Below, piece by piece: positions 43,065 through 51,922 of a DNA stretch of 64,000 nt; the first letter of the stretch is position 1; each line of letters begins with the position of its first letter. The stretch is from Rosistilla oblonga. GTDB taxonomy: Bacteria > Planctomycetota > Planctomycetia > Pirellulales > Pirellulaceae. The notes beneath the pieces were generated by a model. It saw only the letters and a program-made list of their open reading frames with translations, did no database searches and was not told the origin of the DNA. A program made the position numbers and the translations under genes. The stretch is taken from the NCBI RefSeq assembly GCF_007751715.1, contig NZ_CP036292.1, positions 1,302,001-1,366,000 on the forward strand, read 5' to 3'.

Positions 43065-43740
43065 GTCCTTACTCCTGTGGGCTAATTATCTGGCTGTGGC
43101 ACGTGTCCGGCGGGGCAGCATCGCCTCCATAAAGCTGCCTCCACGTCGCTCATTCATATCAGCGACATGTAACTTTACCACCCTTACGCGCGTCTTCGGC
43201 TCCCCGAAACCATTTGTTAAAACTTTGTAATTGCACAAACCTTCCGGCTTGATGTGGCAGCGTAAGCTGAGCCGGCGGGAACAGAAACATTTAAGCTTAG
43301 GTTCTCTGTCGGCGCTGCGGATGCATCCCAATTTTTTCCTAGACCCCGAGTCGGTAATCGCATTGATCACGAACAGAAGATCGCGCAGTCACAGTGCAAA
43401 TTTCTTGTGAGCGGCTGATGTGCGTCGCCGTGAAAATCGACAAACTTTCATGAAGTCTTCCGATTCGCCGAAAACACACAGAACCCCCTATCACCCACTG
43501 TCGTAACACCTGTACTCGCGAATCCCAGACGAGTGTTGTACGGACGATCGAGTCCGTTGATAGAAGCGTCGGGAGGTTGGATGCGACCCGATTCGCTCTG
43601 ATTTGTTGAGCACGACAGTGGTTACTCGAATTCTAGTCACAAACACCCTACAGTCTAGTGTTAACGTTTTGAGGTTAGACTCGATTCGCTTGATAAATTT
43701 TGATGCCAAAGATTGATAATTAGCAGGAAAATTCGGACTT
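43065..43740. other. Long divergent intergenic region upstream of the sigma factor gene
   Basis: 676 bp with no supported gene on either strand. It separates the sigma gene (-) from the zinc-ribbon membrane protein gene (+) and must carry promoters for both. The base composition is more AT-rich than the flanking genes, especially 43600-43740. No clear -35/-10 pair or stable terminator-like hairpin was found by eye. Confidence 0.5.
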
Positions 43741-44265
43741 ATGCACTTATTCACCTGCCCTTGTGGCGAAAGCTTTCCGATTTCCGCGGCTCAAGCGGGG
43801 CAGTCGATCCAGTGCCCCCACTGCAATCAATCGGTCCAGTTGCCGAAGCTGCGAGACTTGAAACAATTGCCAGTCACACAAGCTGCTGAAGAGGCGTCTC
43901 CTTCCAGGGGGTGGTCTGCTCCCCAAGGTGTTCTCTTCTCGGTTATCTTTGCCTGTTTGGTAGCTTCGCTAGGCATGTCGGCGTGGTCCAGCTACCGATG
44001 GTTGCAGATCGAAAAGCCGCCGACGCCTGAGGCGATGATCGCCATGGGGCAGGAGGAGATCGAGAACCACTCGGCAGCTCAATTGCTCGAGTTCTGGGTG
44101 AACTACGGACAGCCCGGGATGGGAACGCGGCGGATGCCAGGATATGCCCAAGTCGATGCGTATCGCGAGAGTTGGAAGCACTGGGCGTTTGGAGCTTATG
44201 CCGCGACTGCGGTTAGCTTGTGCGGCTTGATCTTCGTCGTCACCAAGCGGTCATCCGGCCGATAA
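43741..44265 (+). CDS. Zinc-ribbon membrane protein of unknown function
   Basis: A 174-aa protein. The N-terminus has a zinc-ribbon/rubredoxin-like knuckle pair, CPCGESFPI and CPHCNQSV, with four cysteines (Cys6, Cys8, Cys25, Cys28), as in many planctomycete membrane proteins. Two membrane helices follow (about 63-85 and 149-166), separated by an external loop of about 60 residues with EEIENHSAAQLLEFWVNYG. No catalytic motif was recognised. It stands alone between rpoD (-) and a palindromic repeat. The ATG is the first codon after the long intergenic region. Confidence 0.78.
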   Translation: MHLFTCPCGESFPISAAQAGQSIQCPHCNQSVQLPKLRDLKQLPVTQAAEEASPSRGWSAPQGVLFSVIFACLVASLGMSAWSSYRWLQIEKPPTPEAMIAMGQEEIENHSAAQLLEFWVNYGQPGMGTRRMPGYAQVDAYRESWKHWAFGAYAATAVSLCGLIFVVTKRSSGR

Positions 44266-44337
44266 GCAGGCTGCTTTGTTCGTCCCTCCAGGGGCAACGC
44301 TGGCCAGCATTTCTGTTATAGGGTTTCTGCGCTTTTG

Positions 44338-44406
44338 GCGTAGCGGAAGTCGTCGAGACTTTAGGGCCACGGCGGGGTTCGAAAGTCTCGACGACTGCCG
44401 CTACGC
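44338..44406. repeat. 25-bp-arm inverted repeat with adjacent short direct repeats
   Basis: Left arm 44338-44362 and right arm 44382-44406 are reverse complements with one mismatch, around a 19-nt loop; the core is GTCGTCGAGACTTT. From 44407 to about 44500 short near-repeats of GGCGAGG and CGAAACTC follow. The block fills the gap between two convergent genes and looks like a palindromic intergenic element. There is no T-run. Confidence 0.72.
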
Positions 44407-44543
44407 GATGCTTGGCGAGTGACGAAACTCCTGGCGAGGTTTGTCACGTCTTGCTTGGCGAGGAGCATCGAAACTCTCGGCGAGGTTCGCTACGGATAGG
44501 TGCCGCTGCGAAGCGCTTTGCGGTGTAGCCTTCGAGGGATGTC

Positions 44544-45761
44544 TCAGGCGTCGAAATGCCACGACTTCGAGAACCGTCGTCGCGATCCGATGCGTTGGAT
44601 CTGCAGGTCGGGACAGCTGACCAGAAGAAGTGTTTCGGAGAACCAGTGGCGTCCGATCAGCAGCGCTAGTTCGTCCGATACCCAGCCCTGCCAGTTAGAT
44701 AGCTTTTGGTATTCGGGATGGGCCGACTGTAGTTTGTCCACTATGTTTTGCAGGGCTTCGTTTTGCGTTGCGTTGGAGCACTGTTGGCAGCGATTTTTAT
44801 CCATCGCATGCGGGGAAACGAGCCGCTGACACCAGTCACATTTTTTTGCAAGTTCGCTCAAGAATCGCTCATGCGAGATCGGACACGTGGTCAACATGTC
44901 GTTCAGCACGTTTTTGCCAGAGACCGCACATTGCCCCAGTTCTGTCCGCAAGACTTCTCGTTCGGTCAGCTCGCAACGGCCGACTCCTTCGCGGGCGGTG
45001 ATCGTTCCGTCCTCGGTGCAGACGAGGTCGTAAGATTCGATATCGGTGATCGGACACTTGAACATCGGAGGGGGCAGCAGTCCCTTCTCCCATTCGATCG
45101 CCCAGCCTTGGAAGGCGAGCGATGTTTGAGCGCCTTGGTCGAATTGGATCCGCACCTTGCCAGCGACCCATTGGGACCAGGCGACAGTGACGCCGATCCG
45201 CTGCGTCGTTCCTAGACTGCTGGCGGCGGCATCGATCCAAGCTGTCATCGTCGATTGATCCCCGGGCTTCAGCCGCGGTGGGATGGCATCGAGGCGGTCC
45301 AGGTTCAATCGGTTCAACAGATCGGTGTCGATCTTGATACCATCGCGACCGAACCAGTGATGTTCGATCTCCGAACCCAAGGTGCTGATTCGCAGGAAGG
45401 GTCTCGGTTCCAGCGTACATCCAGCCAATTGCACGCGGCCGTCGCGGATCTTGTAAGGTTCCAAGACGACGGCGGCGATCCCGGGAACGTGGCTCGGTTC
45501 CCCCGACGCTTGAGCCTCGGTTGCTCCGCCAGCAAACTGTCGCTGAAGGTCCCACAGTTTGGCTAGGTCGCTGGTTGTGTCCAACGAGATTGGAGCAGCC
45601 GGTGGAGGCTCGTTGTCGGCTGGCGGTGCGAGCGGCATCAGGGCGATGCCGCCACCCGAATCGGTCTGCATCTGCAGCGACAGCGCGTCGGCAACCCAGG
45701 CAACGTAGTCGCGTGACGCCGCGTCGAGGCCCGATTCGTTAAGAACTGTCGGATCCGCCAT
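44544..45761 (-). CDS. Unrecognised protein with cysteines spaced every 15 residues
   Basis: A 405-aa protein of unknown function with no signal peptide or membrane helix. Residues 90-225 look like a beta-rich domain. From 232 on it is cysteine-rich: Cys236, then Cys248, 263, 278, 293 and 308 at an exact 15-residue spacing, each opening a unit such as CELTEREVLRTELGQ or CAVSGKNVLNDMLTT. It then ends with CDWC (308, 311) and CQQC (325, 328) knuckles, likely metal sites, and a ~75-residue tail. The array suggests a repeated zinc-binding fold, possibly nucleic-acid or protein binding. It may be co-transcribed with the methyltransferase gene 133 bp upstream. Confidence 0.72.
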   Translation of the reverse strand: MADPTVLNESGLDAASRDYVAWVADALSLQMQTDSGGGIALMPLAPPADNEPPPAAPISLDTTSDLAKLWDLQRQFAGGATEAQASGEPSHVPGIAAVVLEPYKIRDGRVQLAGCTLEPRPFLRISTLGSEIEHHWFGRDGIKIDTDLLNRLNLDRLDAIPPRLKPGDQSTMTAWIDAAASSLGTTQRIGVTVAWSQWVAGKVRIQFDQGAQTSLAFQGWAIEWEKGLLPPPMFKCPITDIESYDLVCTEDGTITAREGVGRCELTEREVLRTELGQCAVSGKNVLNDMLTTCPISHERFLSELAKKCDWCQRLVSPHAMDKNRCQQCSNATQNEALQNIVDKLQSAHPEYQKLSNWQGWVSDELALLIGRHWFSETLLLVSCPDLQIQRIGSRRRFSKSWHFDA

Positions 45762-45894
45762 CTATCCAACTATGCCAAGCGTAAATTCATGGGATGTCCA
45801 GCCTGCCAGTCTACCATGGCTAGCTATTGCTGGATACATAAATATCTTGGGGCTCGCCAGAGCGAAACGTGCAACCGTTCTGCCCGCGAATCGA

Positions 45895-46677
45895 TCATCC
45901 GCGCTTCCGCAGCACGTAGACGACGTCTTCGCAACTGGCATCGACCGTGATCGGCTCCGAAACGTCATAGCCGAAGTCGTAGGTACCGGCGATCTCCCAG
46001 CTGCCCTCGGTATCGATCAGCGACTGGAATTGCTTGGGCGTATAAGATCGCAGCCGCAGTTCGTCGGCGATCCGCTTCTGCCCCTTGGGGGTGAAGATAT
46101 CAAATCGGATCCCAAAGCGTTCCATCCGTTTTCGCGGGGCGCGTTCGATGGTCCACATCTGCGTCACGATCGACAGGTGTCCACGCCGCGCCGCCCACGA
46201 CTCCTCTTCGCTGGGGGCCGCCGCCGTAGGCGTCAGATGAATCCCTACCAGGTAGATGCCTCCCTTTTTCGTCCCCGCCGCCATGCACCGCATGTGATCG
46301 TGAGCGGTCTGGGCGGTCGTCAGGTGGCGGAAGCTGTTGATCGTATTAAAGGCGAGGTCCCATTTTCGCTTCGGCTTGAAATCGCTCATGTCAGCGACCC
46401 AGGCCGTCGGTTTCATGCCTTTGCGTTCGAAACGCTTGTTGCAGAACTCGACAGCTTTGGGATTCAGGTCGATCCCGGAAACTTCGAAGTCGTGTTTGGC
46501 AAGACCGTACAACAATCGTCCGGTGCCGCAGGCCGGTTCGAACAGCCGCCGCGCCTTGCCGCCCAGATAGACGTCGTTGATGTCGCGGATGAAGCCCATC
46601 TCGGCGGCGCAGTCGGCGCCAAAGACGAGGTCGTAGTACTTCGGGTGGTCGTAGATACTTTCGTTGACAACATCCAC
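45895..46677 (-). CDS. Class I SAM-dependent methyltransferase
   Basis: A 260-aa cytoplasmic methyltransferase. The SAM-binding motif I reads RLFEPACGTGRLLYGLA, followed by an acidic residue after strand 2 (VSGIDLNPKAVEFC), motif II in WVADMSDF, and LAFNTINSFRHL, as in the Methyltransf_25 group. The substrate is unknown. The start is GTG at 46677; no ATG is available in frame nearby and the ribosome site is weak. It follows the DinB gene by 22 bp, so the two are probably one transcript. Confidence 0.87.
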   Translation of the reverse strand: MDVVNESIYDHPKYYDLVFGADCAAEMGFIRDINDVYLGGKARRLFEPACGTGRLLYGLAKHDFEVSGIDLNPKAVEFCNKRFERKGMKPTAWVADMSDFKPKRKWDLAFNTINSFRHLTTAQTAHDHMRCMAAGTKKGGIYLVGIHLTPTAAAPSEEESWAARRGHLSIVTQMWTIERAPRKRMERFGIRFDIFTPKGQKRIADELRLRSYTPKQFQSLIDTEGSWEIAGTYDFGYDVSEPITVDASCEDVVYVLRKRG

Positions 46678-46699
46678 TGTGCTTGCTTCTTTCGCTTCG

Positions 46700-47230
46700 T
46701 TATCGGACGGGATTCAGGCCGAGCATCCGCCGCAGCAGACCGATCTGTCCGGCATGGATATGTTCGTGCAGCGGGCAAAACAGAATCGCCCCCAGTTTGT
46801 TCGGATAGACCGCGTAGGGCATGTCGATCGGTTCGAGCAATCGCTGCGGCGAGCTTTCGGTCACAACCTCGATCGATCGTTGATGGATCGTGCTGAGCCG
46901 TTGCAGCAGTTCGTCGGGCGTCGGCTGGCCAGCCGGATCGGCGTCGGGCGTCGTCCCGCGGCCGTACTTCTTGCGGAACGTGCCGGGGACCAATTCAAGG
47001 TCCTCGGGCTCGCGGCCGCGCTGCCGGAAGACCAGCAGGCCGTACTGCGAATAGGCGAGGTGGCCGACTTGCCAAGCGACGTGAGTTGGCAGGCCGGCGG
47101 GCATTTGAAACCACAATTCTTGCGGCGTGTTGTCGAGCAGTTCGAGCGTGTACTGGCGAGCAAATTCGATTTGCCCCAATGCCACCGCTCGGCTCTTCTC
47201 GACCGTTTCGATATCTAGCTCAACGCTCAT
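46700..47230 (-). CDS. DinB superfamily protein
   Basis: A 176-aa four-helix-bundle protein of the DinB/YfiT-type metal-dependent group. The metal-binding histidines are visible: one in THVAWQVGHL and a pair in PLHEHIHAGQIGLL near the C-terminus. The family includes thiol-dependent S-transferases and damage-induced proteins of unknown activity. The ATG at 47230 begins MSVELDIETVEKS; the frame is open 12 codons further but without similarity. It is placed directly before a methyltransferase gene on the same strand. Confidence 0.86.
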   Translation of the reverse strand: MSVELDIETVEKSRAVALGQIEFARQYTLELLDNTPQELWFQMPAGLPTHVAWQVGHLAYSQYGLLVFRQRGREPEDLELVPGTFRKKYGRGTTPDADPAGQPTPDELLQRLSTIHQRSIEVVTESSPQRLLEPIDMPYAVYPNKLGAILFCPLHEHIHAGQIGLLRRMLGLNPVR

Positions 47231-47318
47231 GCGATAAAATTCCTTATTCACGCAACGCAAAAACAACCGCGACGCGAAGCAGAATCCTAACGGGCAATCC
47301 CTGCCAGTGATAGCACCA

Positions 47319-49097
47319 TCAGTACTTCGGCAGGTCGATCACGCCGTTCCAGTCCGACGGCGCGACGCGGCCATGTTGGGCGATATAGACGGTTAAGAAG
47401 TCCTTGGCGCGGTCCGCTGCCGGGACCGCGTGCAAGCGTTCAAAGGCATCTCCCCAACGCTTGTCCAACAGTGCGTCGAGCGCCTCTTCATAAGTAGCGA
47501 TGTCAGCATCGGTCAGCCCACACAGCGGACCTTCGGGAGGCAGGATCTGGCTGACGACCAGTGGCGTTTCGATTCCGGCCGGCCGGACACGGGCTAGTCG
47601 TCGGATCCGGCAAGTCGTTGGCGGGACGAAGTCGCGGACATATCGAGCGGTGATTTCGTCGACCAAGATCTCCGCCGACAACTGTTTCGTCATCCCTTCC
47701 AAGCGACTGGAGAGGTTCACGACCGGGCCAAACGCTGTCACCTTCACTTGGTCGACAGTCCCGATCCGCCCCGCGACGGCGCGTCCGCTGGAGATCCCGA
47801 TCCCGCAGCGGAAATCGGCCAGCCGACCATCGCTGCCGGCTGATGTGAACTCTTCGAGGATCGCCAGTGCAGCGGCGCAAGCGCGGCCGGGCGCATCGAC
47901 TTGAGCGATCGGCCAGCCCCAAAATCCCATCGCCGCGTCGCCGTGAAAGTCGCCGATCACGCCGCCCGAATCGAGGATGTGCCGCGTCATCACGCCGAGG
48001 GCTTCGCTGACCCGCTCCAGCAATTCCAGCAACCGACCTTGCGCCTTTTCGCTCTGCCGCGAGAACCCGCGAAGATCGCAGAACAGGGCCGACAGTTCGG
48101 TCTCGCGCGGCGCCAGCGCGTCTTCGGTCTCTTTGTTCCCCAAGGCGTTCATCACCACCGGCGCGAAGAACTGCTGCAAGCCGGCCTGGCGGCGCTGCAG
48201 GGCACGCATGTCGCGGAGATTGCCGATCGTGGTCGCGACCAATTCGGAGAACTTTAAATCGTCCTGCAAGACGTCGGCAGCTTGCGACGCAGCGTTTCCA
48301 GCGGGGCCGTCGAACAGTCCCGCCATCGCTCCGGCGACATACAGCCCGAGTCCGTCGGTCCCCGATATCACGGGGACGCAGAAGGCCCAGTCGATTCCGT
48401 CGAGCTGTGTGAACTGCGACTCCCGGCCGCCGTTCCACAAATGCAGAATGCTCTCCCCCGATTCCAGCGACTTGCGGACCAAGCTGGCGCTGGGGGCGCG
48501 TTCCTGCGACGTCGGCACGCGGCTATCAAAATGCTGGACGCTAATTTCCGGAGTGTCGCTGCGATTGAGCCCGACGACGGCGACAGCGGATGCGCTGGGG
48601 ATCCCTTGCAGCAGCACCGTCGCCACGCGAACCCATAACTCTTGATCGCTGTTGCTGCCGGAGATCAGTTCGGGCAGCCGCCGCAGGACCTCGATCCGTT
48701 GGCCGGCATCGCGAAACGGATTGCGACGCAGTTGTTGAGCGTCGAAGGCGTGTTGAGTCAGCTCGCCCTCGGGATCGGGCGAATCGAGCTGCGGGCGATC
48801 GACCAGGGTGAACGTTGTCGCGCCGACGACAAAATGTTCGCCGACCGAAATCAGAAACTCTTCGCTCTGCTGGCCCTTGAAAAAGATCGGGTTCCGGGCC
48901 GCGGCGATCCTGCGAACCCGCAGCTGTTTCCCCTCGCGCGTCATGCGCACATGTTGCCGCGAGATCCGATCGTCCCAGGGAATCGACCACGTCCCCGCGT
49001 CGCGACCCAACACGATCGGGTGGCTGGCATCGAGGTCGGAGACCGGTCGACGCCAACGGTCTTCGTTTCGCGAACCTTGGACAACCAGATCCAACAT
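47319..49097 (-). CDS. FHA-GAF-class III adenylate/guanylate cyclase
   Basis: A 592-aa cytoplasmic signalling protein. The FHA domain (about 1-100) has GRD (31-33) and the phosphothreonine-binding pattern ISRQH (Ser46, His49). A GAF-like domain spans about 150-320 (LLQGIPSASAVAVVGL, IDWAFCVPVISG). The class III nucleotide cyclase catalytic domain spans about 330-520, with metal-binding Asp residues in LFCDLRGFS and GDFHGDAAMGFWG, then FGPVVNLSSRLEG. It should make a cyclic nucleotide in response to a phosphorylated partner and a GAF ligand. ATG at 49097 starts the FHA domain. The gene begins 7 bp after the BaiN gene, so they are coupled. Confidence 0.87.
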   Translation of the reverse strand: MLDLVVQGSRNEDRWRRPVSDLDASHPIVLGRDAGTWSIPWDDRISRQHVRMTREGKQLRVRRIAAARNPIFFKGQQSEEFLISVGEHFVVGATTFTLVDRPQLDSPDPEGELTQHAFDAQQLRRNPFRDAGQRIEVLRRLPELISGSNSDQELWVRVATVLLQGIPSASAVAVVGLNRSDTPEISVQHFDSRVPTSQERAPSASLVRKSLESGESILHLWNGGRESQFTQLDGIDWAFCVPVISGTDGLGLYVAGAMAGLFDGPAGNAASQAADVLQDDLKFSELVATTIGNLRDMRALQRRQAGLQQFFAPVVMNALGNKETEDALAPRETELSALFCDLRGFSRQSEKAQGRLLELLERVSEALGVMTRHILDSGGVIGDFHGDAAMGFWGWPIAQVDAPGRACAAALAILEEFTSAGSDGRLADFRCGIGISSGRAVAGRIGTVDQVKVTAFGPVVNLSSRLEGMTKQLSAEILVDEITARYVRDFVPPTTCRIRRLARVRPAGIETPLVVSQILPPEGPLCGLTDADIATYEEALDALLDKRWGDAFERLHAVPAADRAKDFLTVYIAQHGRVAPSDWNGVIDLPKY

Positions 49098-49104
49098 CGA
49101 TTTC

Positions 49105-50382
49105 TTAACCTCCCGTGTCGGCATCGTGAAGCGACTCGGCGGCGCTGCGACCGGCAACCGTTCCCGTGCTAAACGCCGACTGGAAATTATATCCGCCGAT
49201 CCAACCGTCGAGGTCCAGGATTTCTCCGGCAATGTACAAACCGTCGACGATTCGGCTGTGCATCGTCCGCGGATCGACTTCTTTTAACGAGACACCTCCG
49301 GCGGTCACCTCCGCTTTTTTGAAGCCCCGCGTCCCTTGGATCGGCATCCGATTTCGCAGCATCCCCTCGACCAGCAGTCGCCGGTTGGCTCCGCTTAATT
49401 CGGCCAGCGGTTTCTCTCCCGCGACCTGAGCTTGTTCGATCAAGGCGCTCGCCAGTCGTCGCGGCAGGATTTCGCAGAGTGCTTTGTCCAGCTGGCGGCT
49501 CGGTTCGCTCGCCCGTTTTGCATCGAACCAGCTGTTCAGTCGATCGTCGTTCCAGCCGGGCAACGCGTTGATCCGCAGCTCGATCGTCGATAGATCTTCG
49601 ACGGCGGTGATCGCTCGGCTGACATCCATCGCCGTCGGGCCGGAGAATCCAAAGTGAGTGAACAGCAGCCCGCCGGTTCGCTGAGCCAGTTCACCCTTTT
49701 TCTTCGCAACGCCCGGTTTGCCAACGGTCACTTGGGCCTCGGGGAGCGTCAGCCCTTGCAGCTCCCATGTCCAGGCGCTGCCGCCGACGATCGGGACCAG
49801 CGAAGGACGGGGCGTGAGGATTGTGTGCCCGAGTTTTTGCAGCCAGTTGTAGCCATCGCCGACGGTGCCGCAGCCTGGATAGGACATTCCCCCCACGGTC
49901 ACGATCACCGATCGGCAGTGCAGCGATTGGCCATCGAGATCGACTTGGAATCCGGTCTCGGTGCGAGAGAGGTTTTGGACCGCCGCTCCCAATCGCAGCG
50001 TCGCGCCACTTTCGGTCATCCGGCGCTGCAACGCTTGGCAGACATCCAACGCTCTGTCGCTTTCGGGAAAGATCTTGCCGCCGGGCTCGACCTTGGTTGG
50101 GACGCCTAAGTCGCGGAACATTTGAACGACGTCGGTGGGAGAGAGTTCGGCGAGCGCTTGCCGCAGGAAGCGACCGTTCTTGCCGAAGGCTTCCATAATC
50201 CCGGCCGCATCGCAATCGTGAGTCACGTTGCAGCGAGTACCGCCGGACATCAAGATCTTGACCCCCGCCTTGTTCGCTTTTTCCAAGACGCAAACGCTGC
50301 GGCCTCGGCGAGCTGCCTCGGCGGCGGCCATCATCCCGGCCGCACCGGCCCCAATTACTACGATGTCGAAGTCATTTTGCAT
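49105..50382 (-). CDS. BaiN/HI0933 family FAD-dependent oxidoreductase
   Basis: A 425-aa flavoprotein of the HI0933/YhiN family. The N-terminal dinucleotide motif VVIGAGAAGMMAAAEAARRG is followed by LEKANKAGVKILMSGGTRCN and the later GGMSYPGCGTVGDGYNW, FTHFGFSGP, and the C-terminal FAD motif GLYIAGEILDLDGWIGGYNF. Family members are implicated in reduction of bile-acid intermediates and other substrates; the reaction here is unknown. ATG at 50382 was preferred to a GTG four codons earlier; no strong ribosome site marks either. Its stop is 7 bp before the FHA-cyclase start. Confidence 0.92.
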   Translation of the reverse strand: MQNDFDIVVIGAGAAGMMAAAEAARRGRSVCVLEKANKAGVKILMSGGTRCNVTHDCDAAGIMEAFGKNGRFLRQALAELSPTDVVQMFRDLGVPTKVEPGGKIFPESDRALDVCQALQRRMTESGATLRLGAAVQNLSRTETGFQVDLDGQSLHCRSVIVTVGGMSYPGCGTVGDGYNWLQKLGHTILTPRPSLVPIVGGSAWTWELQGLTLPEAQVTVGKPGVAKKKGELAQRTGGLLFTHFGFSGPTAMDVSRAITAVEDLSTIELRINALPGWNDDRLNSWFDAKRASEPSRQLDKALCEILPRRLASALIEQAQVAGEKPLAELSGANRRLLVEGMLRNRMPIQGTRGFKKAEVTAGGVSLKEVDPRTMHSRIVDGLYIAGEILDLDGWIGGYNFQSAFSTGTVAGRSAAESLHDADTGG

Positions 50383-50471
50383 TCGGGGCGTCACATTCCA
50401 TCGTGCTCGGTCGTCGCGCGGACGTTCCCGATGCGGGGATTTTCATTTTTGTTGTCGATGCGTGGCGAACT

Positions 50472-50711
50472 CTACCGCTCACCAAGAGGTGGTGGCGATT
50501 TATGGTCCGCTGGCGAAAGCTTCCCGCCGCCGCTCTGCTGCATCGCCTGGCAATCCGTCGCGACTCGTTCGCCGCGTAGGTCGATCACGACCCGTCCGGA
50601 TGCCTTCTCTTTTCGCTGCAGGTCGGCATAGATCCGATCGAGGTCGTTGTCGAAATCGGCAGCAAGCCGATGGCGTAGTTCGCGAATTTGATCGGTTATT
50701 GGGTTAGTCAT
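50472..50711 (-). CDS. Small hypothetical protein (79 aa)
   Basis: A 79-aa cytoplasmic protein. The first half is a charged amphipathic helix, ITDQIRELRHRLAADFDNDL and DRIYADLQRKEKASG, followed by VVIDLRGERV and a polar tail. A similar helix-plus-short-strand pattern occurs in small proteins of planctomycetes and cyanobacteria; no function is known. ATG at 50711 was chosen because it begins the conserved-looking part. It lies between hflC and the BaiN gene, same strand, with 83-89 bp spacers. Confidence 0.55.
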   Translation of the reverse strand: MTNPITDQIRELRHRLAADFDNDLDRIYADLQRKEKASGRVVIDLRGERVATDCQAMQQSGGGKLSPADHKSPPPLGER

Positions 50712-50794
50712 CGGTTTCAACGTACGCAAATGCCATTCATCTATTGTATCGGCGCTCAGCGACGAACGCACTGGAAGGGCATTGCCGTCGCAGG

Positions 50795-51862
50795 CTACTT
50801 TTTCAGCGGCTCGAGTTTTTTCAGCAGTCCGAAAAACTCGCTGTCGGTCGTCAGGATCAAGCTGCTGTCCTTGGTGATCGCCTTTTCGTAAGCCTCCAGC
50901 GTGCGGACGAACGTATAAAATTCGCCCACTTCGTTCATCGCTTCAGCATAACTCTTGATCACGTCGGCGTCGGCCTGCCCTTTGGTTTCGCTGGCCTGCT
51001 GTTGCCCCTTGCCTTCGATGCTCTGCACCTCGGCGTTGGTTTCATTGATGATCGCCGCTTTCAAACGTTCTCCTTCGTTGACGTTCCGCGCCGAGATCGA
51101 TTCCCGTTCCGCGATCCAACGATCGAACGTTTTAATTCGAACGCTGTCGACAAACGCGATCTGCGAGATCCCGATATCGATCAAGCGGATGCCGCGGCCG
51201 ATCCCTTCTTGATCATCCTTGCTGGCCAGTCGCCGTTGGGCTTCGATTTTGATCTGGTCGAGGATCTTGCTCCGACCGGCGAGGATCTCCTTCGAATTCG
51301 ATTCGCTCTTCTCTTCCAGTTCGACCAGCATCTGTTCGGCTTGACTCTCGCCGACTTCGGCCAGTTCGTCGTCCAGCAATTGTTGATCGCCCGAGAGGGT
51401 CAGCGTGCGGTTGGTGCTGCGGACGAGTTCGGCCAGGTCGTATTGCGTGATCACGTCGCGGATCGCACTGCGGCAGATCTGTGCCACCCGTTCCTCGGCG
51501 TTTTCGATCGTCCGCAATCGCTGCACAAACGTGGTCGGCCCAGTCGCAGCATCGTCGATCTGCCACATCGCCCAAGGGATCAGTTCGATCTTCTTGTCGT
51601 CACGCGTCGGCAGGTCGGGCAACAGGAATCGCCGGCTGTCTCCCCAGAACTGACGCGTCTTGGGAAGCCGTCGGACCGTTTCGACAAACGGCAATTTGTA
51701 ATAGACGCCCGGCTCGACTTTTTCGCGAGCCGGTTTGCCGAACCGCATCACGACTCCCATCTCGCGTTCATCGATCACGAAACAGAAGAAGGGAGCGAGG
51801 ACGAGCAGGATTGCTAGGAGGGCGAGTCCACGTAATAGATTGATCACAGTTTCAGGTTTCAT
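50795..51862 (-). CDS. hflC: HflC, membrane protease-modulating SPFH protein
   Basis: A 355-aa SPFH/band-7 protein. An N-terminal membrane helix (about 9-29) is followed by the SPFH domain (EREMGVVMRFGKPAREKVEPGVYYKLPFV, YDLAELVRSTNR) and a long helical coiled coil (about 215-310) rich in Ala/Glu with RNVNEGERLKAA. HflK and HflC assemble a large cage around FtsH that limits membrane-protein degradation. It follows hflK after 60 bp on the minus strand. The ATG at 51862 precedes the membrane helix. Confidence 0.93.
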   Translation of the reverse strand: MKPETVINLLRGLALLAILLVLAPFFCFVIDEREMGVVMRFGKPAREKVEPGVYYKLPFVETVRRLPKTRQFWGDSRRFLLPDLPTRDDKKIELIPWAMWQIDDAATGPTTFVQRLRTIENAEERVAQICRSAIRDVITQYDLAELVRSTNRTLTLSGDQQLLDDELAEVGESQAEQMLVELEEKSESNSKEILAGRSKILDQIKIEAQRRLASKDDQEGIGRGIRLIDIGISQIAFVDSVRIKTFDRWIAERESISARNVNEGERLKAAIINETNAEVQSIEGKGQQQASETKGQADADVIKSYAEAMNEVGEFYTFVRTLEAYEKAITKDSSLILTTDSEFFGLLKKLEPLKK

Positions 51863-51922
51863 TGTGAGGTAGCTGCTTTTTTTGTAGGAGAACTTGGGAA
51901 CCGGTCGAACACGCGCGGCGGG

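Noticed and set aside
46664-47218. Plus-strand frames opposite the DinB and methyltransferase genes
   Set aside because: They are antisense to genes with clear His and SAM motifs and have no features of their own.
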